The notes under the pieces: generated by a model
The model's input: the letters and a program-made list of their open reading frames with translations, nothing else
What the model was told of the DNA's origin: nothing
The model's database searches: none
Translations under genes and position numbers: made by a program
Shown here: positions 25,921 to 34,011 of the stretch, one piece after another
How positions within the stretch are numbered: the stretch's first letter is position 1
Layout: every line of letters begins with the position of its first letter
Assembly (NCBI RefSeq): GCF_050281185.1
Contig: NZ_JBNNWS010000001.1
Location: forward strand, 1 to 64,000
Direction: 5' to 3'
DNA from: Heyndrickxia sp050281185
GTDB taxonomy: Bacteria; Bacillota; Bacilli; Bacillales; Bacillaceae_C
Length of the DNA: 64,000 nucleotides

Positions 25921-26810
25921 TAGTAATTCACCTTACGTTTCCCAATGTAAAGCTGAATGAGGGTGAAGATAAAAATGACAAGAAATAAAATATATGCAGC
26001 CGCAGAAGCAACTCCAAAATCCCAGTCAGAATAAAACTTTTTAAAGATATAGTAAACAATCGTTTGAGCACTATTAGCTGGTCCTGCATTCCCGCCAAAC
26101 AAGGCAAAAACCTCATCGAACACTTTAAATGAATTAATAATAGAAACGATTGAAATGAAAAAGGTTGTAGATGATAACAGTGGGAATGTGATATTTTTAA
26201 ACCTTTCCCATGCATTAGCACCATCTATTTTTGCTGCTAAGTAATATTGCTTATTAATATTTTGAAGTCCTGCCAAGAAAATGATAATGTTGTATCCTAA
26301 TCCCTTCCAAATTGCAAGAATAATAAGTGACGGCATAGCCCAGTTCGGATCTGTTAACCATTTGATTGGCGAAATACCTATCAATCCTAAAAAATAATTA
26401 AGTAGACCATAATCAGAATGGAAAATCCAACGCCAAACGATGGAAACCGCTACAACAGATGTCACGAAGGGAATAAAATAGACAGTACGAAACAACCCTC
26501 TCAACTTAATATTTTGATTAAGTAAAATAGCTATTCCTAATGAAATAATAATTGTTAATGGAACGACACCAATAACAAAAATCAATGTATTTTTCAACGA
26601 GCGCCAGAATTCTGGATCATGAAAAATATATGTATAATTTGCTAGGCCTCTTGCATAAACCAAATCATTAAAGTAGTCGTAATCGGTATAAAAGCTCATT
26701 AAAAATGATTTAATGATTGGATAAAGATTAAAAACTCCGATGATGATTAATGCAGGTAATAAATACAAGAATGCTTTTAAGGTCTTTTTCATGGTAGGCT
26801 TATCATTCAA
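25920..26810 (-). CDS. ABC transporter permease (UgpA/MalF-like)
   Basis: This 296-residue permease has six predicted helices and the EAA loop YLAAKIDGANAWERFKNITFPLLS near 193-216. It pairs with the UgpE-like permease to form the channel of a CUT1 importer. The start is TTG at 26810, five bases after GGGGGGAG. It lies 14 bp downstream of the ATPase gene, so the two are clearly coupled. The stop codon overlaps the end of the inserted repeat at 25730-25920. Confidence 0.87.
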   Translation of the reverse strand: MNDKPTMKKTLKAFLYLLPALIIIGVFNLYPIIKSFLMSFYTDYDYFNDLVYARGLANYTYIFHDPEFWRSLKNTLIFVIGVVPLTIIISLGIAILLNQNIKLRGLFRTVYFIPFVTSVVAVSIVWRWIFHSDYGLLNYFLGLIGISPIKWLTDPNWAMPSLIILAIWKGLGYNIIIFLAGLQNINKQYYLAAKIDGANAWERFKNITFPLLSSTTFFISIVSIINSFKVFDEVFALFGGNAGPANSAQTIVYYIFKKFYSDWDFGVASAAAYILFLVIFIFTLIQLYIGKRKVNY

Positions 26811-26824
26811 GATTTCTCCCCCCC

Positions 26825-27916
26825 TTACAATTTCCTATTTAATAAATTTTCACCGTTACTTGTTTTAAATAGGTGGGCTTGTCCATTACGAATTCCCAAT
26901 TTAATGACATCCCCTGTTACTATTTTTAAATCCGGAGAAACTATCGCTCTTACCTTCATGTCCCCAACTTGAACATTCAATAAATTATCACGGCCAATTC
27001 TTTCTACCATAATTGTCTTTCCGTGAATACCTTCTTTCTTTTCATCGGTTTCAATATATAAATCCTCTGGTCTTACACCAAAAGAGACAGATTCGTTTAA
27101 AGATACCTCTTGATTCAATGGCTTATCCAGAGTAAGAATATCACCAGTACTTGTTACCTTAATCATTTTTGTACTTTGATTAAAAGAAACAGGGATAATA
27201 TTAATCGGAGGGTTCCCTAAAAATTGCGCAACAAACTCATTTTTTGGATTTTCATAAATTTCTTGAGGCGGACTAAATTGTTGGTATTTTCCATCTTTCA
27301 TGAGTAAGATGTTGTCCGAAATACTCAAAGCCTCTTCTTGATCATGAGTAACAAAAATGGTTGTAATCCCTACTGTTTGCTGGATTCTCTTAATCTCTTC
27401 ACGCATTTCTAAGCGCAATCTAGCATCTAAATTAGATAAAGGTTCATCAAGTAAAAGTAATTTTGGTTTTTTTACTAACGCACGGGCAATAGCAACACGT
27501 TGTTGCTGACCACCAGATAATTGTCCTGGTTTCCGATCTAACAAATGATCAATATGTACTAATTTTGCCATTTCAATGGCTCTTTCTTCTGCCTCATTCT
27601 TTGGAACCTTTTCCATCTTTAAAGGAAACATAATATTTTTCAATACTGACATATGTGGATACAACGCATAGTTTTGAAAAACCATACCAATGCACCGTTT
27701 TTCTGGCTCAATGTTATTAACTAGTTGATCACCAAAATATAATTCTCCTGATGTCGGCTTGTATAGACCTGCTAGCATATATAAAGTGGTACTTTTTCCG
27801 CAGCCACTAGGACCTAACAAACAAACAAGACTTCCTTCTTCAATGGTTACATTGAGACGATCCACGGCAGTGGTATCTCCAAAATTCATTGTGATATCCT
27901 TCAAAAGTACTCTCAA
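26825..27916 (-). CDS. ABC transporter ATP-binding protein (UgpC/MsmX-like)
   Basis: This 363-residue CUT1-type ATPase has Walker A LLGPSGCGKST (about 34-44), signature LSGGQQQRVAIARAL, Walker B LLLLDEPLSNLD, the H-loop VTHDQEEAL, and a C-terminal regulatory TOBE/OB domain (about 240-360; FGVRPEDLYIE). It starts with TTG after GGGGG. Importers in Bacillus often lack their own ATPase and share MsmX; here a dedicated ATPase leads the operon. The UgpC assignment follows from the UgpB-like binding protein. Confidence 0.88.
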   Translation of the reverse strand: MRVLLKDITMNFGDTTAVDRLNVTIEEGSLVCLLGPSGCGKSTTLYMLAGLYKPTSGELYFGDQLVNNIEPEKRCIGMVFQNYALYPHMSVLKNIMFPLKMEKVPKNEAEERAIEMAKLVHIDHLLDRKPGQLSGGQQQRVAIARALVKKPKLLLLDEPLSNLDARLRLEMREEIKRIQQTVGITTIFVTHDQEEALSISDNILLMKDGKYQQFSPPQEIYENPKNEFVAQFLGNPPINIIPVSFNQSTKMIKVTSTGDILTLDKPLNQEVSLNESVSFGVRPEDLYIETDEKKEGIHGKTIMVERIGRDNLLNVQVGDMKVRAIVSPDLKIVTGDVIKLGIRNGQAHLFKTSNGENLLNRKL

Positions 27917-28268
27917 TTAAGAAACCCCCTACATTCTAACATTACACCTTTTTCATAATACATCATCAATATTAAAGTTGTGTTAAGATTTCGTAAAAAA
28001 TTGCCCATTTTCAAAGCTTTTAGATAGTTTTCTATCCCATTGATACGGTATAATATAATGTTACGGACATTTTTTCATCCTTTACTTTATTATTATCTAT
28101 AAAAATAGTTCGAATTGCAATACTAACTCTATAAAATGTTAACATTTTTTCATATTTCCCCATCATTGTTCGGAATTGTACTTCTAATCCCGAATATTTC
28201 TCCTAATATATGGTATATTTTCACCGAATTCCTTTTAAGACTTTTCTATTCTTGTTTTTTCACATAAA
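27917..28268. other. Intergenic region upstream of the importer operon
   Basis: No gene is seen. On the minus strand, about 60-80 bp upstream of the ATPase gene, TTAACACAACTTTAATA (27970-27986) resembles a partial Pho-box direct repeat (TTAACA-N5-TTAAtA). That would suit a phosphate-controlled ugp-type operon, but the region is too AT-rich for certainty. Confidence 0.3.
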
Positions 28269-28302
28269 AAAAGACGCCCTATTCATAATTAAGGCGTCTT
28301 TT
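28269..28302. terminator. Bidirectional terminator
   Basis: Perfect 10-bp arms AAAAGACGCC (28269-28278) and GGCGTCTTTT (28293-28302) flank a 14-nt loop. On the minus strand it follows the GerP-like gene after about 80 bp. Confidence 0.8.
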
Positions 28303-28381
28303 CAATTGGCAAATTGGCATGTCTTTTGTTTTACTGTTACTAAATTATGGATCATTCAAGAGAGGATTGTTCTCACTTTTA

Positions 28382-28630
28382 TTATTCCATTCTTGGAATA
28401 GGAACTTGACTAAAAGAAGCTGGTGAATCCACATGATCTCTATCGTCTACAAAGCTATATGGTCTTATGAATGTTCCTTCATCTCCAGAACTTTGCCCAA
28501 ACCCTTGTGTTTTTTTATCTGAGTTATTCCAATCTGCTAATAGGTTTTGACCTACATTTACTGCAGATGCATTTTCAAAGGAATTAATTTTAAGCATAAA
28601 TATGTTTATATTTATGGAAGCTCCTCTCAT
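28382..28630 (-). CDS. GerPA/GerPF-like small spore germination protein
   Basis: This 82-residue hydrophilic protein (MRGASININIFMLKINSFEN at the N terminus) continues with ASAVNVGQN and a late GFGQSSGDEGTF. The pattern of short beta-strands with NVG and G-x-G-x-x-x-GD motifs resembles the GerPA/GerPF-type proteins that help nutrients cross the spore coat, though it is diverged. ATG at 28630 follows AAGGGAGGG. A CATAAATT sequence on the minus strand (28674-28681) fits the -10 of mother-cell sigma factors E/K. It is divergent from the Hsp20 and coiled-coil genes, which also look sporulation-linked. Confidence 0.6.
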   Translation of the reverse strand: MRGASININIFMLKINSFENASAVNVGQNLLADWNNSDKKTQGFGQSSGDEGTFIRPYSFVDDRDHVDSPASFSQVPIPRME

Positions 28631-28787
28631 GATGTTCCCTCCCTTTTCTATTGAATATATTATTACTTCCCTAAATTTATGAATGGAATAACAGATGATC
28701 AATGGTTGTTAATCATTTTAGGTAATGAAGAATTTATTTAAATAATATGATATATAAATGAGATAAAAATATAGATGTGAAAAGTAC

Positions 28788-28938
28788 AAAAGCGCAAGCG
28801 ACTTGCTCATCGGCGTACGGATTTCGTAGTCTTTGACTGAGATAAAGGAAACACGGTGAGGTAGTTCACGAGCCGATGTTGACTTATCGTAGGGAGGAGA
28901 CGGAGAAATCCGCTAGCCGATAGGCGCTGGAGCTAGAC
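28788..28938. repeat. Structured dispersed repeat, family 3 (copy 1)
   Basis: This 151-bp sequence starts AAAAGCGCAAGCG and ends GGCGCTGGAGCTAGAC. Complementary words inside (CATCGGC/GCCGATG, TATCG/CGATA) allow a branched hairpin. A second copy at 34012-34156 shares the body (TTGACTTATCGTAGGGAG, GACTGAGATAAAGGA). I recognise the AAGCGC...GCGCTGGAGCTAGAC ends as a widespread Bacillaceae intergenic repeat. Confidence 0.85.
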
Positions 28939-29045
28939 GTAAACTTTGCTCTTCTTAAAGTTATCCTCAGTGCGAATATTATATAATTTCCTAATCGATA
29001 AACAAGTTCCTGTTAATTGATCATGTAATGATAGGAGGTAGACAT

Positions 29046-29510
29046 GTGGACTTTGATAAATTAAAGGAATGGATGGAGATTTCGCAAAAATATCAAAACG
29101 GGAACTTTTGGGATATGATTTTTGACCAAGCTAATTTAGAGAATTTTATGAAAGATACAAGGAATGAAGCACCTTCACAAAAGGTGCATACGAGTAATTC
29201 TTTTCCACTAGTAGATATTTATCTCACGAATACACAAGTGATTGTAATCATTGAATTACCTGGATATAGAAAAGAAGATGTTACCTTATCCCTTTCAGGC
29301 AATTTGTTATCGATTAAGGGCACAAGCAAATTACCAATAGCTAATCCAGTGGTTATTAGAAATGAACGGAGATATGGAGATTTTGAAAGATTAATAGAGC
29401 TACCAGAGCCAACAAAAAGTAATGAAATTCATGCAAGATTTGAAAGTGGTCTCCTCATAGTTACTTATATGAGAAAATATACCCCAGAGGAAAATATCCC
29501 AATAACATAG
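29046..29510 (+). CDS. Hsp20/alpha-crystallin family protein (CotM/CotP-like)
   Basis: This 154-residue protein has a C-terminal alpha-crystallin domain (about 55-145): LVDIYLTNTQVIVIIELPGY, KEDVTLSLSGNLLSIKG, ERRYGDFERLIELPEP and ARFESGLLIVTYMRK. The ELPGY and FER segments are typical. The start is GTG at 29046, behind AGGAGG, rather than the upstream ATG, which overlaps that site. In Bacillus several such diverged Hsp20 proteins (CotM, CotP) are spore-coat components. The divergent GerP-like gene and the GerPC-like gene downstream support a spore role here, by inference. Confidence 0.82.
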   Translation: MDFDKLKEWMEISQKYQNGNFWDMIFDQANLENFMKDTRNEAPSQKVHTSNSFPLVDIYLTNTQVIVIIELPGYRKEDVTLSLSGNLLSIKGTSKLPIANPVVIRNERRYGDFERLIELPEPTKSNEIHARFESGLLIVTYMRKYTPEENIPIT

Positions 29511-29635
29511 AAAAATAATTTTAAAAGGATTCTTTGACTCTTCCGTTAAAACAGTCAAATTTATTAGCTTCATTCCATCAACATTCAATGTTAAAAAATT
29601 TTTAACGAAGCCAAACAAAAAGTGTGGGGAAAAAT

Positions 29636-30535
29636 ATGCCTATAAAAGGATTATTCAATCAAAAAGAAAAAAATGATGACTTACATAGACTAAAACAAAA
29701 AATTGTTGAACTGGAACAGCAAATAAAGAAAATGAACACACTTGAGGTCCATGTTAAAAGGTTTTTGAAAATGGAACCCCAGTTGCAGAAAAGAATTTTT
29801 CCATCAGTTTCAAAAAAGGAAATGGAAGTTAAAACTCCATCTCCTCCTTCACACAATCGAAATTATTTTATAGAGCAGGAAGAATTGCAAAAAGTTGAAA
29901 ATAAGATTCTTTCCAAAATAGCAAAAAATATCTCGTTAGAACTAGCTCCCATCAAACAAAAGATAGAGCATTTAGAAAAACGCATAACTTCAATAGAGAG
30001 AGGATATTCCTATATAAAGGAAGTAACTAAAAATAATTTAGAAAATATAAATAATATTGAAAGAAAATTAATAAGAATAGATGATATTGAAAAAGAGTTA
30101 TTAAAAATAAATGATATTGAGAATGAGCTATTAAAAATAAACGATATTGAAATAAAGTTAGTAGAAGTAGATGATATTGAAAAAAGGATTACCGAAAATA
30201 TTTCTCAAGCCAAAAACGAATCCCCTCCCATTGTTATTCAAGAGGTAAATGTTGATAAAATCATGCTGGATAAATACGAACAAAATAATAACTTTGGTCA
30301 ATTAGGAATTAAAGATATTAGTGGTCAATTAAATATTGGAGCAACTTATGGAAGAGGGGCAATTCCACTTGAGTTTGTTGATGATTTGAAGGAGGATCTT
30401 AATGCATTCAAAAATTCTCAATCAACAGTGGAAAAAGAATCAAGTGAAAGTAATGAAACCCCTCCACAGGATTTAGAAATTGATCAAACAAATGAAGATA
30501 CAGACTTTGAAGAAATTACTATAGATGATTCATAG
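29636..30535 (+). CDS. Coiled-coil protein with GerPC-like motif
   Basis: This 299-residue acidic protein has a long coiled coil (about 10-60 and 80-195). It includes a near-exact internal repeat of 11-residue units built on the word INDIE/IDDIE (about 145-185: IDDIEKELLK, INDIENELLK, INDIEIKLVE, VDDIEKRI). Near 225-245, NNFGQLGIKDISGQLNIGA resembles the FDQLKIERLEGTLNIG motif of the spore protein GerPC. The tail is acidic. ATG at 29636 follows GTGGGGA; GTG at 29624 is an alternative. I infer a spore-coat or germination role from this motif and the neighbours. Confidence 0.65.
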   Translation: MPIKGLFNQKEKNDDLHRLKQKIVELEQQIKKMNTLEVHVKRFLKMEPQLQKRIFPSVSKKEMEVKTPSPPSHNRNYFIEQEELQKVENKILSKIAKNISLELAPIKQKIEHLEKRITSIERGYSYIKEVTKNNLENINNIERKLIRIDDIEKELLKINDIENELLKINDIEIKLVEVDDIEKRITENISQAKNESPPIVIQEVNVDKIMLDKYEQNNNFGQLGIKDISGQLNIGATYGRGAIPLEFVDDLKEDLNAFKNSQSTVEKESSESNETPPQDLEIDQTNEDTDFEEITIDDS

Positions 30536-30536
30536 T

Positions 30537-30590
30537 AGGATGACCTAAAAACATAGTGGCTGACACTCGTAGGTCATCCTTCCATATTTT
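30537..30590 (+). terminator. Intrinsic terminator after the coiled-coil gene
   Basis: 11-bp arms AGGATGACCTA (30537-30547) and TAGGTCATCCT (30570-30580) are followed by a T-rich tract, directly after the stop codon. Confidence 0.85.
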
Positions 30591-30632
30591 TTTATCTCTA
30601 TAAAACGAATCAATAGATTAATAATTCAGGTG

Positions 30633-31421
30633 TCAGGCTTCAATAGAGCCGGACATCTGATTTTTTTGTTCTTTTACAAATTTCAATTGTGCTACAGCTA
30701 TGAAGCTGACAATAACCAATAGTACCCACGAGCTGATTTTTCCAAGCCCAACCAATTCCCATCCATGCTGCTGATTAGGGTATTGCCACGCACCGAAATA
30801 AGTTGAGATATTTTCTGCAATCCATACAAAAAATCCAATTAACAAGAATGACAAAACAAGGGGCATTTTATAAGTAGTATTTTTCAAAGAAAATGAAACA
30901 GTTGTTTTAAAAAATAAAACCAATATTACAATCACTAATAACCATCTGATATCCAAAATAAAATGATGTGTAAAAAAATTTAAATATATAGCTAGAGATA
31001 GAATCCAAACTAACTTTATACTCGGCCAATTTTTGAGTTGCAGGTTCAACCTTCTCCAAGCTTGACACATGTAACTAGCAACACTTGCATACATAAATCC
31101 GCTATATAATGGCACCCCAAATACCTTTGTCCATGCGTGTTCCGGATAGGCCCATGACCCCATATGTATTTTATATATCTCAAGCAATAAACCGAGAAGA
31201 TGGAAAAGACAAATAACCTTAAACTCATCTATTGTTTCTATTTTAGTTAATAAAAGGACAAGTTGTGTTAGTAAACATACGAGAAGAATCAAATCATACC
31301 TATACAGAAAAGATACTGTAACAAACTTTGAACAAGCTAAAGTAATAAAAATGACTAGTGGAAATATACATGAAAGTGCCTGGTGATAACCAAATATCAT
31401 TAAATGTCTGATAAGTTTCAT
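30633..31421 (-). CDS. DUF817 family membrane protein (YoaT-like)
   Basis: This 262-residue integral membrane protein has seven or eight hydrophobic helices. Family words include KIHMGSWAYPE, GVPLYSGFMYASVASYMCQAWRR and IAENISTYFGAWQYPNQ, which match the DUF817/YoaT family. The repeated G-x-W-x-YP motifs in two halves suggest internal symmetry. Its function is unknown. I chose ATG at 31421, behind TTGGAGAAC, over the upstream TTG. The gene converges with the coiled-coil gene. A TGTCAGG-rich hairpin sequence overlaps its 3' end. Confidence 0.8.
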   Translation of the reverse strand: MKLIRHLMIFGYHQALSCIFPLVIFITLACSKFVTVSFLYRYDLILLVCLLTQLVLLLTKIETIDEFKVICLFHLLGLLLEIYKIHMGSWAYPEHAWTKVFGVPLYSGFMYASVASYMCQAWRRLNLQLKNWPSIKLVWILSLAIYLNFFTHHFILDIRWLLVIVILVLFFKTTVSFSLKNTTYKMPLVLSFLLIGFFVWIAENISTYFGAWQYPNQQHGWELVGLGKISSWVLLVIVSFIAVAQLKFVKEQKNQMSGSIEA

Positions 31422-31502
31422 TACGTTCTCCAATCAAGATAGTACAGTTACTTATTAGAATAGTATGTAAGGAGATTATTGTAAATGGGTATTTTGGGGA
31501 AT

Positions 31503-31637
31503 AGGCTATGGTAAACAATGTTGTTGTTTTAAATAAAACCCTGAATGGTATGCGTTCAGCTAGTATTACTACGTAAAGAAATCGCTTCACATATACCATA
31601 CAGGTGCTTTTATCAACAATAAGCATTAACAAAGCCT
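31503..31637. mobile_element. Palindromic dispersed repeat, family 2 (copy 2)
   Basis: The ends are AGGCTATGGTAAAC and, inverted, AGGCTTTGTTAATG. The inner stem-loop has TGGTATGCGTTCAGC and CATATACCATACAGG around ACGTAAAGAAATCGCTT. It is related to copies at 47651 and 54200. No exact target duplication is seen (GGGAAT versus AGGAAA). Confidence 0.7.
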
Positions 31638-31641
31638 AGGA

Positions 31642-31692
31642 AAAAAGGAAAAACCCAGAGTTCACAAATAGTAAACAAGGGCATTTCCTCTT
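31642..31692 (-). terminator. Intrinsic terminator of the deacetylase gene
   Basis: On the minus strand AGGAAATGCCC pairs imperfectly with GGGTTTTTCCT through an inner GTTTAC/GTGAAC stem, and is followed by T6. It begins about 20 bp after the stop codon. Confidence 0.65.
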
Positions 31693-31710
31693 GAAACTTA
31701 TAAATTAAAA

Positions 31711-32442
31711 TTAATTATTTATTGCTTTCGCAAACTCATCAAGTGTTGTTAAATATTTCACTTCGATTCGTGGGAGAAGATAGTTTTCGTTTGGTAATCC
31801 CTTCTGTATAAATACTCCCGGTTTTATGGTAACTCCAAATTGATAATACTTCTTCGTCTCTTCCAGAACATGATCATTGAAGATTCCAAAAGGGTAGGAA
31901 AGGGCAATAACAGGTTTCCCAGTAATTTGTTCAATTTTTTCTTTAGAAGCCTTAAGCTCGTATTCAAGATTATTACTTTTCGTCAAATCAGGATGTACTG
32001 CAGTATGTGATTGTATGGAGAAAAAGCCTGATTTAGCCAATTTTTTAATATCCGATTTTGATAATCGATTGGTACGTCCAATAAAATCTGATATAACAAA
32101 CAGTGTAGCTGTTGGTTTGAAGCGATCAGTCTTGAGCTTTTGAAAAATATCATACACATTTAGATTATTTTTATATCCGTCATCTATCGTGATGAAAATA
32201 GGCTTTTTTACTTTACTGATATCTTGCCACCGTTCAAACGTTAATAATGTATAGCCATTATTTTTTAAATAATTCATCTGTTTTTCAAAATTCTCAGGTG
32301 TTACATATAATCCCTTCAATCCGTGTCCTTTGAATTCGTCAATTGAATGATACATCAAAATCGGTACTTTTTGCTGTGCAAACACTTGTAATGGGAGCCC
32401 CATTATTAAAAGTAAAAGAAATAGTGATGTAATCTTTTTCAT
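31711..32442 (-). CDS. Polysaccharide deacetylase family protein
   Basis: This 243-residue secreted protein has a cleavable signal peptide (about 1-22, ending VFAQQ) and a NodB-type deacetylase domain. The metal and catalytic motifs are ITIDDGYKN (about 83-91; the usual TFDDG is TIDDG) and SIQSHTAVHPDL (H-x-x-x-H, about 141-152). SYPFG marks motif 3. The VPILMYHSID opening resembles IcaB/PgaB and YxkH-type enzymes acting on N-acetylglucosamine polymers. The substrate is not defined. ATG follows AAGGTAGGG. Confidence 0.87.
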   Translation of the reverse strand: MKKITSLFLLLLIMGLPLQVFAQQKVPILMYHSIDEFKGHGLKGLYVTPENFEKQMNYLKNNGYTLLTFERWQDISKVKKPIFITIDDGYKNNLNVYDIFQKLKTDRFKPTATLFVISDFIGRTNRLSKSDIKKLAKSGFFSIQSHTAVHPDLTKSNNLEYELKASKEKIEQITGKPVIALSYPFGIFNDHVLEETKKYYQFGVTIKPGVFIQKGLPNENYLLPRIEVKYLTTLDEFAKAINN

Positions 32443-32656
32443 GAAATCCCTACCTTTTTCAGGATGCTGTTTCCATCTATTATCTCGCTATATCATGTTT
32501 TTATTAAAATTATTTCTTTAAGAATCAAGAATCCCATGAAATATGGTGACACAACTAACCTCTATTTCTAACTTATTTCCCATTCTCCATGAATTTTCAC
32601 ATATTTGTGGAAAAATAGTTTATACTTACTACATTACAAAGTTAGGAGGGATTTCT

Positions 32657-32860
32657 ATGACTGAGACCAATCATTCAGAGCAAAATGAAACAGCGAAAAA
32701 GAAAATAAGCTTACAAGAAGCGATGAAACAAAAGCTAGAAAGTAAAAAAAATCAATCTTCATCTGGTAAGTCAAACACAAATACGCTCCCAACAACGAAG
32801 AAAATGAAAAGTCAGCAGACGAAAAAGACAAATAACCAACGAAGAAGAACAGGAGTATAA
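32657..32860 (+). CDS. Small lysine-rich hydrophilic protein
   Basis: This 67-residue basic, low-complexity protein (rich in K, Q, T, N) has no membrane segment. I do not recognise a family. ATG at 32657 follows TTAGGAGGG with ideal spacing; the longer upstream reading frame is not supported. The stop codon TAA overlaps the ATG of ywbE by one base (TAATG), so the two genes are translationally coupled and probably expressed together. The C-terminal RRRTG tail suggests nucleic-acid contact, but this is only a guess. Confidence 0.65.
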   Translation: MTETNHSEQNETAKKKISLQEAMKQKLESKKNQSSSGKSNTNTLPTTKKMKSQQTKKTNNQRRRTGV

Positions 32861-33069
32861 TGAGCGGGCAGAATAGAAAAGACATTACTCCAGGAACAGA
32901 GGTTGATATTGTCCTAAAAAAAGATCAAAAAACAGGAATATTGACCAGCGGAATCGTAAAAGATATCTTAACTAATTCAAGCTTTCATCCACATGGTATT
33001 AAAGTTAGACTGACAGATGGACAAGTTGGTAGAGTAAAGAAAATAAGGGTAAGTCCTCCATTAACATAA
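32860..33069 (+). CDS. ywbE: YwbE family protein (DUF2196)
   Basis: This 69-residue protein of the YwbE/DUF2196 family begins MSGQNRKDITPGTEVDIVLK and contains LTSGIVKDILTNSSFHPHGI and KVRLTDGQVGRVK, the conserved core. The fold is likely a small KOW/SH3-like barrel. No biochemical function is established. Translation is coupled to the preceding lysine-rich gene. The 3' end of the coding region forms one arm of the operon terminator at 33048-33087. Confidence 0.9.
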   Translation: MSGQNRKDITPGTEVDIVLKKDQKTGILTSGIVKDILTNSSFHPHGIKVRLTDGQVGRVKKIRVSPPLT

Positions 33070-33096
33070 AATGGTGAAGGACTTACCTCTTTTTAT
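33048..33096 (+). terminator. Terminator overlapping the 3' end of ywbE
   Basis: Arms GGTAAGTCCT (33048-33057) and AGGACTTACC (33078-33087) are followed by TCTTTTT. The stop codon of ywbE lies in the loop, so the last codons double as terminator stem. Confidence 0.85.
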
Positions 33097-33147
33097 TTTT
33101 TAATATCAGTATAAAGGTTGTATATTTAATTCTAATTCTTACATTAT

Positions 33148-33220
33148 TGTAAGGATAGTGTAAGGTTCATCAATCTTTTGTTTTCTGTTTAATTGGTATA
33201 CTTTTCATGCAATATATAAT
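33148..33220 (+). promoter_or_regulatory. Promoter region of the bcrC-like gene with 11-bp direct repeat
   Basis: TGTAAGG occurs at 33148-33154 and 33159-33165 (period 11). Exactly 31 bp later is TATACT (33197-33202), the same arrangement as upstream of the Bce/Yxd operon. A second possible promoter, TTGGTA-N16-TATAAT, overlaps it (33193-33198 and 33215-33220). The gene start is at 33388, leaving a long leader with no recognised element. Confidence 0.5.
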
Positions 33221-33387
33221 TTTATCAAGCGTATAATTAATTTCAGAATAATAAAAATTACATATTGGAATTAAGTGAAAACATTAATTTTTTGTAGATA
33301 GGATTCGAAAAATAAGATAAAATATATACTTGTATGTTTATATTTAGATTACATTGAATTTAAGATTTAAGATAGGAGAATTAAAAC

Positions 33388-33987
33388 ATGTCCTTTTCTG
33401 AAATAAATATTGATGTCTTTCGGGCTATAAATGATTTAGGTGCTCCGAATTCTGCCTTTAACCCTGTCGTTATATTTTTCGCAGAGTATATGTTGTATTT
33501 TTTATTTCTTGTTCTTGTTTTTCATTGGTTCACTAGAAGAACAAAAAACAGAATGATGGTCATCCAAGCAGTTATTGCCACTGTTGTTGCTGAAGTCCTT
33601 GGAAAAATTGCTGGTCATTTTTATTCACATAATCAGCCATTTGCGGTATTACCGCACGTTAATAAGCTGATTGACCATGCGATCGATAATTCATTTCCAA
33701 GTGACCATTCGATTGTATTCTTTTCTATTTGTGTCTCTGTTTGGCTCGTTCGTAAAAAGGAATGGTGGTTATGGCTTATTCTCGCACCATGCGTAGCTAT
33801 TTCTCGTGTTTGGGTTGGAGTTCACTATCCTGTTGATGTCCTTACAGGTGCATTATTAGGGATCATTTCAGCTCTATTTGTGTACTGGCTTGTACCAAAG
33901 CTTGCTTTCATTAAGCAATTACTTAATATGTACGAAAAAGTGGAAAATCGGATTCTTCCTTCAAAAAACAAGACTGAAAACTTTTGA
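33388..33987 (+). CDS. bcrC: Undecaprenyl-diphosphatase (BcrC-like, PAP2 family)
   Basis: This 199-residue membrane phosphatase has about five helices. It dephosphorylates undecaprenyl pyrophosphate, recycling the lipid carrier and protecting against bacitracin. PAP2 motifs 2 and 3 are intact: FPSDHS (about 108-113) and SRVWVGVHYPVDV (about 139-151). In motif 1 (K-x6-RP) the arginine is replaced, reading SHNQPFA. ATG follows AGGAG. It is a single gene; its upstream repeat architecture matches that of the Bce/Yxd operon, suggesting joint control by a cell-wall stress regulator. Confidence 0.88.
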   Translation: MSFSEINIDVFRAINDLGAPNSAFNPVVIFFAEYMLYFLFLVLVFHWFTRRTKNRMMVIQAVIATVVAEVLGKIAGHFYSHNQPFAVLPHVNKLIDHAIDNSFPSDHSIVFFSICVSVWLVRKKEWWLWLILAPCVAISRVWVGVHYPVDVLTGALLGIISALFVYWLVPKLAFIKQLLNMYEKVENRILPSKNKTENF

Positions 33988-34011
33988 TATAAGAATTATC
34001 TTTCCACTTAG

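Noticed and set aside
23414..27916. Firm assignment of the importer to glycerol-3-phosphate
   Set aside because: The binding protein resembles UgpB at its N terminus only by eye; CUT1 binding proteins cannot be assigned to substrates this way, so the symbols were withheld.
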